Notes under the pieces: generated by a model | What the model was told of the DNA's origin: nothing | Databases searched by the model: none | The model's input: only the letters and a program-made list of their open reading frames with translations | Shown here: in pieces, positions 6,090-12,015 of the stretch | Layout of the letters: every line of letters starts with the position of its first letter | Position numbering within the stretch: the stretch's first letter is position 1 | Position numbers and translations under genes: made by a program | Source: Candidatus Colwelliibacteriota bacterium | GTDB lineage: Bacteria; Patescibacteriota; Minisyncoccia; UBA6257; Colwellbacteraceae | Length of the DNA: 13,286 bases | Direction of reading: 5' to 3' | Assembly (NCBI GenBank): GCA_014874305.1 | Contig: JACWAO010000077.1 | Span: 1 to 13,286 of the forward strand

Positions 6090-6785
6090 TTATCTTATAA
6101 TGCATTCTTTTACGTAGTTCTTCATTACCGACTGTATCTCGAGCAGTTCTTCGTCGCTGTAAGTTTTTTCTTTTAGGAAAGATTGATTGTTTATCTTGTA
6201 CACCGGAGGAACGACGAATTTCTGAAGCGCGTATAAGTGCGCTCCGGAAATAAGTTCTCCTATCTCCGGAAAATAATGCTTTGGCAATTGCGATTTCACT
6301 ATGGTCGTCCTGAACTCATAGTTTTTCGAGCCCATGATCAGCTTTATACTGCGTTCAATATTTTCAGGAATTATAGCGGCGCAAACCACCTCCTCGTACG
6401 CCTGAAGCGGCCCCTTGATATCCATAGCGATATAGTCGGCAAGGCCGCTTTTAATTATTTCCTCAAGCATATCCGGGTTGGTGCCGTTACTATCCAGTTT
6501 CACCTTGAATCCCAGTTTTTTAACCTTCCCCATAAATTCCGGCAGGTCTTCGTGCATCGTCGGTTCTCCTCCGGTTATCACAAGACCATCGAGTTTCCCT
6601 TTTCTTTTGCCCAAAAATTCCAGCACCTCGCCCTCGGGAATAGACGGCTTAAAAAGACTGGGATATACCAGCTCCGGATTATGGCAGTAGCCGCAACGGA
6701 AGTTGCACCCCTGGGTGAAAATAACCGCCGCGATATTTCCGGGAAAATCGATCAGCGAATACCGCTCGATACCTCCGATATACAT
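6090..6785 (-). CDS. nrdG: Anaerobic ribonucleoside-triphosphate reductase activating protein (radical SAM activase, NrdG2 type)
   Basis: Uses a [4Fe-4S] cluster and S-adenosylmethionine to place the glycyl radical on NrdD. The N-terminus (YIGGIERYSLIDFPG...FTQGCNFRCGYCHNPEL) contains the cluster motif C27-x3-C31-x2-C34. The SAM-binding GGEP is at 72-75, followed by KLDSNGTNP and IAMDIKGP strands. At 231 aa it is longer than E. coli NrdG (about 150) and matches the longer NrdG2-type activases. The start codon lies within the end of nrdD (34-bp overlap, different frame), implying translational coupling. No Shine-Dalgarno is present. Its cluster would be supplied by iscS/iscU and its electrons possibly by the flavin reductase in the same operon. 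Confidence 0.93.
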   Translation of the reverse strand: MYIGGIERYSLIDFPGNIAAVIFTQGCNFRCGYCHNPELVYPSLFKPSIPEGEVLEFLGKRKGKLDGLVITGGEPTMHEDLPEFMGKVKKLGFKVKLDSNGTNPDMLEEIIKSGLADYIAMDIKGPLQAYEEVVCAAIIPENIERSIKLIMGSKNYEFRTTIVKSQLPKHYFPEIGELISGAHLYALQKFVVPPVYKINNQSFLKEKTYSDEELLEIQSVMKNYVKECIIR

Positions 6786-8890
6786 GCTGGAGTGGCGGTA
6801 TTGTCGACCTCATACGTTTTTCTCAGCTTGAACTCCTGTTTCTTGCCAAGATTCCACTGGGAGACGGGACGCAGGTAACCCACGATGCGCGAGTATACCT
6901 CGGTTACCGCTCCGCATTTAGGACAGATGCTTTGTTCTCCCCTTAGGTATCCATCGTTCGGGCAGACGCTAAAAGTCGGAGTCAGGGTAAAGTAGGGGAG
7001 ACGGTAGTTGTCGCAAACCTTCTTAACGAGTTTCTTCACCATCTTAGGATCAGTGAGCTCTTCCTTTAAGAACAGATGGACGACCGTACCGCCGGTGTAT
7101 TTTTCCTGAAGTCCGTCCTGCAAATCCAGCATCTCGAAAACATCATCGGTAAAGCCCACGGGAAGATGGGTTGAGTTGGTGTAGAACGGAGCGGCGCCGG
7201 ATTTCCATCCATCTTCATTGGCGCACACGGCTTCCGGATACTTTTCCTTGTCGTTTTTAGCCAGTCTGTAAGTCGCCCCCTCTCCGGGAGTCGCTTCAAG
7301 ATTGTATTTGTTTCCGGTTTCTTTTTGGAACTCCAAAAGCCGCTCGCGCATAAGATCCATGACCCTGTTCGCGAACTCCAGCGATTTTTCGTCGGTTATA
7401 TCCTTCCCAAGCAGATTAACGCACGCCTCGTTCATGCCTATGAGCCCGATAGTGGAAAAGTGGTTCTCCCAATACGCCTTGAACTGCTCTTTCATTCCGC
7501 GCAAATAAAACTTTGTGTAGGGATACAAGCCGGAATCCGTGAATTTCTCGAGAATCTTCCTTTTAATTTCAAGACTGTCTTTGGCTATGGCCATCAGCCG
7601 CTCCAACCTCGCCATGAAATCGGCTTCGCTTTTTGCCAAATAACCGAGCCTCGCCATATTAATCGTAACAACTCCCACGGAACCGGTAAGCGGATGCGAA
7701 CCGAACAAACCTCCTCCGCGTTTTTCAAGCTGAGTGGTGTCGAGTCTCAACCTGCAGCACATTGATCGCGCGTCTTCCGGATTCATATCAGAATTGATAA
7801 AGTTGCTGAAGTAGGGGATTCCGTATTTCGCCGTCATCTTCCAGAGAAGCTCAAGATTCGGATTATCCCAATCAAAATCCTTTGTCATGTTGTAAGTCGG
7901 AATAGGGAAGGTAAACACTCTTCCTTTGGCGTCTCCCTCGAGCATCACTTCAAGAAACGCCTTATTAAAGAGATCCATCTCTTTCTGGAATTCCTTGTAA
8001 GTTTCCTTTTGAGGCACTCCGCCGATAACGACGTTTTGATCCCGGATGTTTTTAGGAGGAATTAAGTCCATAGTGATGTTCGTAAACGGCGTCTGGAATC
8101 CCACCCTTGTTGGAATGTTAATGTTAAACATAAACTCCTGGAGGGCCTGCTTAACCTCCTCATAGGTCAAATTATCGTACTTGATAAACGGCGCGAGAAA
8201 GGTATCGAAGTTGGAAAACGCCTGCGCGCCGGCGGCTTCCCCCTGCAGGGTATAAAAGAAGTTGACCACCTGCCCAAGCGCGGTCTTAAGATGCTTGGCC
8301 GGCTTGCTTTCCACTTTTCCCGGAACCCCGCGGAACCCCTCAACGAGCAGATCCAGTAAATCCCATCCGACGCAATACACGGCAATTATATTAAGATCGT
8401 GTATATGAAAATCCCCGTTAAGGTGCGCTTCGCGTATCTCCTTGTCGTAGATCTTATTAAGCCAATACACCTTGCTTATCTCGGATGATATGTAATTATT
8501 CAGACCCTGAAGGGAAAAGGCCATATTGCTGTTCTCGTTAACCTGCCAATCCAGTTGTTTGAGATAACTATCAACAAGGCCAACGTTGGCTCGGTCTGTA
8601 ATTTCACGGATCGCGTTGTGCTGTTCGCGATAAATTATGTACGCCTTAGCGGTCGCGTGATATGGAGAAGAGACAAGAACCTCCTCAACAATATCCTGTA
8701 TCTGTTCAACGGTGGGAATTCCGGTTTTTATTAACTGCTCCGCCAGGTTCACGGCGCGCAAAGACAATTTACTGGCGACATGCTCATCGAATTCTCCGGT
8801 GGCGGCTCCGGCTTTTTTTATCGCCGCCGTAATCTTCGACGGATCGAAATCCACAACCCTTTTGTCTCTTTTTTCTATTTTTTTGAACAT
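6752..8890 (-). CDS. nrdD: Anaerobic (class III) ribonucleoside-triphosphate reductase
   Basis: Reduces ribonucleoside triphosphates to deoxy forms with an O2-labile glycyl radical. The 712-residue protein begins with an ATP-cone (about 3-93: KRDKRVVDFDPSKITAAIKKA...YIIYREQHNAIRE), the allosteric ATP/dATP site. The catalytic barrel follows, with landmarks AFSNFDTFLAPF, NINIPTRVGFQTPFTN, SMCCRLRLD and GGGLFG.HPLTGSVGVVTIN. The C-terminal zinc region has Cys643, Cys656 and Cys659. The radical loop RIVGYLRPVSQWN has Gly671, 41 residues from the end. The usual histidine of the CPxHGY zinc-site motif appears as Asp646 (CPNDGY). The gene begins 13 nt after the flavin reductase and overlaps nrdG by 34 bp. 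Its presence implies dNTP synthesis under anoxia. Confidence 0.97.
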   Translation of the reverse strand: MFKKIEKRDKRVVDFDPSKITAAIKKAGAATGEFDEHVASKLSLRAVNLAEQLIKTGIPTVEQIQDIVEEVLVSSPYHATAKAYIIYREQHNAIREITDRANVGLVDSYLKQLDWQVNENSNMAFSLQGLNNYISSEISKVYWLNKIYDKEIREAHLNGDFHIHDLNIIAVYCVGWDLLDLLVEGFRGVPGKVESKPAKHLKTALGQVVNFFYTLQGEAAGAQAFSNFDTFLAPFIKYDNLTYEEVKQALQEFMFNINIPTRVGFQTPFTNITMDLIPPKNIRDQNVVIGGVPQKETYKEFQKEMDLFNKAFLEVMLEGDAKGRVFTFPIPTYNMTKDFDWDNPNLELLWKMTAKYGIPYFSNFINSDMNPEDARSMCCRLRLDTTQLEKRGGGLFGSHPLTGSVGVVTINMARLGYLAKSEADFMARLERLMAIAKDSLEIKRKILEKFTDSGLYPYTKFYLRGMKEQFKAYWENHFSTIGLIGMNEACVNLLGKDITDEKSLEFANRVMDLMRERLLEFQKETGNKYNLEATPGEGATYRLAKNDKEKYPEAVCANEDGWKSGAAPFYTNSTHLPVGFTDDVFEMLDLQDGLQEKYTGGTVVHLFLKEELTDPKMVKKLVKKVCDNYRLPYFTLTPTFSVCPNDGYLRGEQSICPKCGAVTEVYSRIVGYLRPVSQWNLGKKQEFKLRKTYEVDNTATPACISEVSSGIR

Positions 8891-8903
8891 GTTTTTATTT
8901 TTT

Positions 8904-9695
8904 TTAGTAAAACGCCTCGGTCACTATATTCTCTTCCGGAACGCCATCTTCTTTAAGCAGAGCCCACATGTCATTTACGAAAGCTATCGATCCGCATATG
9001 AGACACTCTCTCTTAGAAAGGGGAGCCGCGTATTTTTTTAAGGCCTCCTTGTCAATGCGGCGAAACTCATCAATGCCAGGACTTTTACCCTCCACCGCGA
9101 GCAAAAGCGAACGGGGAGGGTATTCTGAGCGAGCCGGAGGCGAATCGAAGGATTGAACATTTCTTGTTAAGAAGTGCGCTATTTTTAAACCCTTGTTTTT
9201 TTCCGCTACCTCGTTTAACTCATCAAAAAACACTATGTCGTCCTTCGTCTTATTGCTGTACAAAAGGACAACATTCTTATCATTCAGCCCGCCGTTCCTC
9301 TCAAGCGACCTCAATATGCTGTAGAAAGGGGATATTCCTATTCCGGCGGCGAGGAAAAGCAATGATTTCGCGCTGGGCGATGGATAAAAATATCCGGTAG
9401 GCCCTATGATTTTTACCTTATCGCCGACCCGCAGTTCATGTATGGCGCTCGAAAACCCTCCGATTTTCTTTACCACTATCGAAATACCCGCCGATTCGTA
9501 GGGAGAGCTTGCCACGCTATATGACTTCCCCTGCCACCCGAAACTGCTGTTTAAAAAGTACAAAGTAATGTATTGCCCGGCTGTAAATTCGACCGGATTT
9601 CCCGATTCCGGAACGAAACTGAGCCAAACCACCTCAGGATTAATTGATTTCCTCGTTTTGAGGATAAAGATATTTTCCTCGGATTTACCTGTCAT
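8904..9695 (-). CDS. FAD/NAD(P)H-binding oxidoreductase of the ferredoxin-NADP+ reductase superfamily
   Basis: Moves electrons between NAD(P)H and a one-electron carrier through FAD. The FAD domain has the family motif as GKSYSVAS (59-60 YS, Lys57 where Arg is usual) and VKKIGGFSSAIHEL. The nucleotide domain has AAGIGISPF (117-124), LLYSNKTKDDIVF and CGSIAFVNDM. It ends TEAFY, the aromatic C-terminus of many such reductases. There is no plant-type [2Fe-2S] cysteine cluster, so a separate partner is needed. Residues about 181-207 form a Pro/Arg/Ser-rich insertion encoded by a GC-rich palindrome. The ATG overlaps the end of iscU by 11 bp. The operon position suggests electron delivery to NrdG activation or Fe-S assembly; this is inference. 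Confidence 0.88.
   Translation of the reverse strand: MTGKSEENIFILKTRKSINPEVVWLSFVPESGNPVEFTAGQYITLYFLNSSFGWQGKSYSVASSPYESAGISIVVKKIGGFSSAIHELRVGDKVKIIGPTGYFYPSPSAKSLLFLAAGIGISPFYSILRSLERNGGLNDKNVVLLYSNKTKDDIVFFDELNEVAEKNKGLKIAHFLTRNVQSFDSPPARSEYPPRSLLLAVEGKSPGIDEFRRIDKEALKKYAAPLSKRECLICGSIAFVNDMWALLKEDGVPEENIVTEAFY
9075..9155 (-). repeat. GC-rich, hairpin-forming in-frame insertion inside the flavin reductase gene
   Basis: This segment encodes the run FDSPPARSEYPPRSLLLAVE and flanks, where relatives usually have a short loop between the LTR motif and RIDKEAL. On the plus strand, TACCCTCC (9086-9093) is complementary to GGAGGGTA (9115-9122). Inner CCG/CGG pairs (9095-9097 with 9112-9114) extend the stem. 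Such a strong palindrome in a conserved domain, with low-complexity translation, looks like a small palindromic element that settled in frame. The exact borders are estimates. Confidence 0.5.
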
Positions 9696-10161
9696 CCTTT
9701 TCCGTTTCTTTAGACTTGCGGCTGTAATAGTTTTCTACCGCGTCCCGCAGGGCCTCTTGTCCCAAAACAGAGCAATGGAACTTCCGTTCCGGCAATCCGC
9801 CCAAACGAGCCAGAATGTGCTGAGGTTTGAGATGAACGGCGTCCTTGAGGCTCATCCCGCCGTTTTCCGTAACCATAACGGACATCATCGAGGTGGAAGC
9901 TATTGCCGAAGCGCATCCAAACGTGCGCCATTTGCAGTCAGTAATTCTTTCTGTTTTCGGATCGACCATTATCCAAACAAGCATCATGTCTCCGCAAGCC
10001 GCGCTTCCAACCAGCCCGATACCGTCCGCTTCATACCCGGTATCGTCAAGAAGGATATTGCGCGGGTGAAAGAAATGATCCTTTACGGTTTCGGTGTAGA
10101 GCCACCCATCGTCCGTATCGCAGACCATGACATCCGGAAGTTTCTTCTTCTTTTCTTTCAT
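9685..10161 (-). CDS. iscU: IscU/NifU-N type Fe-S cluster scaffold protein
   Basis: Assembles [2Fe-2S]/[4Fe-4S] clusters from sulfur delivered by the cysteine desulfurase and passes them to apoproteins. The protein is 158 aa. Scaffold ligands are all present: Cys56 and Asp58 in SAACGDMM, Cys83 in FGCASAIAS, and His129-Cys130 in LPERKFHC. The helper segment normally LPPVK (bound by HscA) reads LPERK, and no HscA/HscB gene is adjacent, so hand-off may be chaperone-independent. There is an N-terminal extension of about 22 residues before the conserved TETVKDHFFHPRN, and a charged C-terminal tail. It starts in an ATGA overlap with the end of iscS and overlaps the flavin reductase by 11 bp. Confidence 0.94.
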   Translation of the reverse strand: MKEKKKKLPDVMVCDTDDGWLYTETVKDHFFHPRNILLDDTGYEADGIGLVGSAACGDMMLVWIMVDPKTERITDCKWRTFGCASAIASTSMMSVMVTENGGMSLKDAVHLKPQHILARLGGLPERKFHCSVLGQEALRDAVENYYSRKSKETEKDDR

Positions 10162-11393
10162 AGGCGAATAGGGGAAATTTTTCTTAATTCTTCGACCACG
10201 TCCGGCAGGATTTTCATGACGCGGTCTATATCGGCCTTTGTGGTTTTTCTGCCTAGAGTAAAACGCAAACTTCCATGAGCCAATTCGGGAGAAAGTCCGA
10301 TAGCAAGCAAAACATGAGAGGGTAAAAGAGACCTTGCGGCGCAGGCGGATCCCGTCGAGGCATACACGCCGAAAGAGTCCAGAGCCAAAATCATGGATTC
10401 TCCCTCAATGCCGAATATTGAAACATTAACATTGTTCGGCAGACGTTTGGCGGGGTGGCCGTTGAGGGTTGTTTTGGGTATGGATGAAGTTAATTGCTTT
10501 ATGAAATAATCTCGGAGTTTTTTTAAGCGTTTGTTTTCGCTCATAGCGTTCTTTGCAGACAACGATAACGCTTTGGCGAAGCCGACAATAAGCGCGACGC
10601 TTTCCGTTCCGGAGCGGATATTTTTCTCCTGTCCTCCTCCGACGATATAGGGATCGAGACGAACTGAGCGGCGATGATACAGGCACCCTACTCCCTTCGG
10701 ACCATAAATTTTTCCTCCATTAAGAGTCAAAAGGTCGACACCAAGCTTGTTAACATTAAGCGGAAGAGCTCCGGCGGCCTGGCAGGCATCCGAATGAAAG
10801 AGGGGCAGACCGGAAAGGGGACTGCGATTTTGCTTAACCCTAAATTCTTTAATTATATCGGCTATCTCCCGAATAGGCTGTATCGTTCCAATCTCATTAT
10901 TCGCGTACATAATTGAAACGATAGCGGTATCCGGACGCAAAGCCTTTTTTACTTCGTCTAATTTAATAACCCCGTTTTTAAGAACTCCGACAGTCGTAAC
11001 CTCGAACCCCTCTTTCCTCAGCTTATCAGCCGCCTCGATTACGGCGCTGTGTTCGATGCTGGAAATAACAATATGCTTTCCGCTAAGCTCATACGCTTTT
11101 GCCGTCCCGATAATCGCCAAATTATCAGACTCGGTTCCGGAACCGGTAAAAGTTATTTCTTCCGGCTCCGCGCCAAGTATTTTCGCGACTTCATCGCGCG
11201 CTTTTTCCATCGCGCTTCTTGCTTCGCGGCCAAGTTTATAAAGAGAGGAGGGATTGCCGAATGAGATTGTAAAATACGGCTCCATAACTTTCAGTACTAT
11301 CGGGTCAACGTACGTAGTGGCGGCGTGGTCCAAGTAAACACTCTTAGGGCTTATCCTTTTAGTGGTTGGGTGTTTTAGTTTGGATAATGGCAT
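10158..11393 (-). CDS. iscS: Cysteine desulfurase (IscS/NifS class V aminotransferase)
   Basis: PLP enzyme that removes sulfur from cysteine as a persulfide for Fe-S assembly. At 411 residues it has every landmark: YLDHAATT (20-27), FGNPSS, TFTGSGTESDN, the PLP-stacking His115 in SIEHSAV, MYANNEIGT, and Asp202 in HSDACQ. The PLP lysine is Lys228 in LNGGKIYGPKG, where most IscS/NifS proteins have a His just before the Lys. The catalytic Cys351 is in TGSACAARSLLPSHVLLAIG. The ATG at 11393 is chosen because AGGGA lies 7 nt upstream. An upstream in-frame TTG at 11459 would begin only 2 nt after the -10 box and would not be transcribed. This leaves a leader of about 60 nt. First gene of the operon; its stop overlaps the iscU start as ATGA. 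Confidence 0.95.
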   Translation of the reverse strand: MPLSKLKHPTTKRISPKSVYLDHAATTYVDPIVLKVMEPYFTISFGNPSSLYKLGREARSAMEKARDEVAKILGAEPEEITFTGSGTESDNLAIIGTAKAYELSGKHIVISSIEHSAVIEAADKLRKEGFEVTTVGVLKNGVIKLDEVKKALRPDTAIVSIMYANNEIGTIQPIREIADIIKEFRVKQNRSPLSGLPLFHSDACQAAGALPLNVNKLGVDLLTLNGGKIYGPKGVGCLYHRRSVRLDPYIVGGGQEKNIRSGTESVALIVGFAKALSLSAKNAMSENKRLKKLRDYFIKQLTSSIPKTTLNGHPAKRLPNNVNVSIFGIEGESMILALDSFGVYASTGSACAARSLLPSHVLLAIGLSPELAHGSLRFTLGRKTTKADIDRVMKILPDVVEELRKISPIRL

Positions 11394-11400
11394 GCTCTTG

Positions 11401-11405
11401 TCCCT
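11401..11405 (-). promoter_or_regulatory. Ribosome binding site of iscS
   Basis: AGGGA lies 7 nt upstream of the ATG at 11393, the best Shine-Dalgarno match in the window. It decides the iscS start against the longer reading from TTG 11459. Confidence 0.6.
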
Positions 11406-11461
11406 TGAAATAGGCGGATAAACTGGCCCTAATAATTTCGTTATTTCGTAACCGTGCAACT

Positions 11462-11489
11462 ATTATACCGCGGAGGAATCGGTTGCCAA
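11462..11489 (-). promoter_or_regulatory. Promoter of the iscS-iscU-reductase-nrdD-nrdG operon
   Basis: On the minus strand, -35 TTGGCA (11484-11489) and -10 TATAAT (11462-11467) are 16 nt apart, only one base from consensus overall. Transcription should start around 11455, leaving a leader of about 60 nt before iscS. It stands back to back with the ArsR-family gene promoter, with 22 bp between the two -35 boxes, so one bound protein could affect both. Confidence 0.7.
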
Positions 11490-11497
11490 GCCGCCAG

Positions 11498-11506
11498 TGT
11501 GGATAA
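11498..11506 (-). promoter_or_regulatory. Perfect DnaA box between the divergent promoters
   Basis: TGTGGATAA on the plus strand is TTATCCACA on the minus strand, the consensus DnaA 9-mer. It lies exactly between the -35 boxes of the isc-nrd operon and the ArsR-family gene. About 0.1 such site would be expected by chance in a window this size. A single box does not make an origin, but DnaA control of a ribonucleotide reductase operon is known in other bacteria. Confidence 0.4.
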
Positions 11507-11511
11507 CTTTC

Positions 11512-11540
11512 TTGCCGACGCTGAATAATGTGGTTAGAAT
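11512..11540 (+). promoter_or_regulatory. Promoter of the ArsR-family regulator (likely leaderless)
   Basis: The -35 TTGCCG (11512-11517) and -10 TAGAAT (11535-11540) are 17 nt apart. The -10 ends 7 nt before the ATG at 11548, so the transcript would begin at or next to the start codon. No ribosome site is present. Confidence 0.55.
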
Positions 11541-11547
11541 ACGTCAA

Positions 11548-11877
11548 ATGACCAAAAAAGCTGTAAGAATCAGTAAATCACCCCTTCCCAAGGAGGCTTA
11601 TTTAAAAAATTCCCGCATTTACAGCATTTTAGCCAACCCCAAAAGGCTGGAAATACTGAATATCCTTAAGTTTGGAGAGAGGTCCGTAGAGGACCTGATA
11701 GCGATTACCAATCTGCCGAAAGCCAATATCTCCCAGCACCTTGCCCTATTGCGCCATAACGGCATAGTCCAAACGCGCCGCTCCGGACTTAATGTCTTTT
11801 ATAAGATTGTCGACCCCCGCATCGTCGAACCCTGTAAAATACTCCACGATCTGCGCAGGCACCGTTTGGTTGTTTAA
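11548..11877 (+). CDS. ArsR-family winged-helix transcriptional regulator
   Basis: A 109-residue DNA-binding protein with a single winged helix-turn-helix. The opening helices carry ILANPKRLEILNIL (27-40). Helix-turn-helix SVEDLIAITNLPKANISQHLALLRHNGIV (46-74) is followed by the wing QTRRSGLNVFYKI (75-87) and a C-terminal dimerisation helix. The metal-sensing cysteine motif of classical ArsR/SmtB (ELCVCDL in helix 3) is absent (here GERSVEDL). One cysteine, Cys96, lies in the last helix. It therefore senses something other than the usual arsenic-type ligand, or is redox-responsive through Cys96 (speculative). It is divergent from the Fe-S/ribonucleotide reductase operon and is the obvious candidate regulator of it. 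The start is set by the promoter at 11512-11540. Confidence 0.88.
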   Translation: MTKKAVRISKSPLPKEAYLKNSRIYSILANPKRLEILNILKFGERSVEDLIAITNLPKANISQHLALLRHNGIVQTRRSGLNVFYKIVDPRIVEPCKILHDLRRHRLVV

Positions 11878-11882
11878 CCCCA

Positions 11883-11959
11883 GCCTTTGCCGAAGCGCAG
11901 GCTCGCCTTGCCGAAGCCTTTGGCGAAGCGCAGGTGAGCCCAAGGGACGCTCTCCCTTG
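11883..11959. repeat. GC-rich repeat and hairpin cluster between the regulator and the acyltransferase
   Basis: Two 25-nt units, 11883-11907 and 11916-11940, differ at 4 positions and both contain CGAAGCGCAGG. A third partial unit (TTGCCGAAG) lies between them, and the period is 33 nt. Directly after comes a perfect hairpin, CAAGGGA (11941-11947) with TCCCTTG (11953-11959), loop CGCTC. No T-run follows, so terminator function is doubtful. The composition is clearly more GC-rich than the genes on either side. Confidence 0.7.
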
Positions 11960-12015
11960 TCCGTCAGCCGGCAGAGTACAGGGCTTACTTTCCGAGTGAA
12001 ATAAACGCATATTTA

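Noticed and set aside
6237..6878. Plus-strand open frame of 213 codons opposite nrdG
   Set aside because: It is antisense to clear nrdG/nrdD homology, and its translation is a low-quality mirror.
9568..10278. Plus-strand open frame of 236 codons opposite iscU and flanks
   Set aside because: It is antisense to strongly supported iscU, the reductase and iscS ends; no recognisable domain.
11394..11459. TTG at 11459 as start of iscS (22 extra residues)
   Set aside because: It begins 2 nt after the -10 box, upstream of the expected transcription start, while ATG 11393 has a good AGGGA site.
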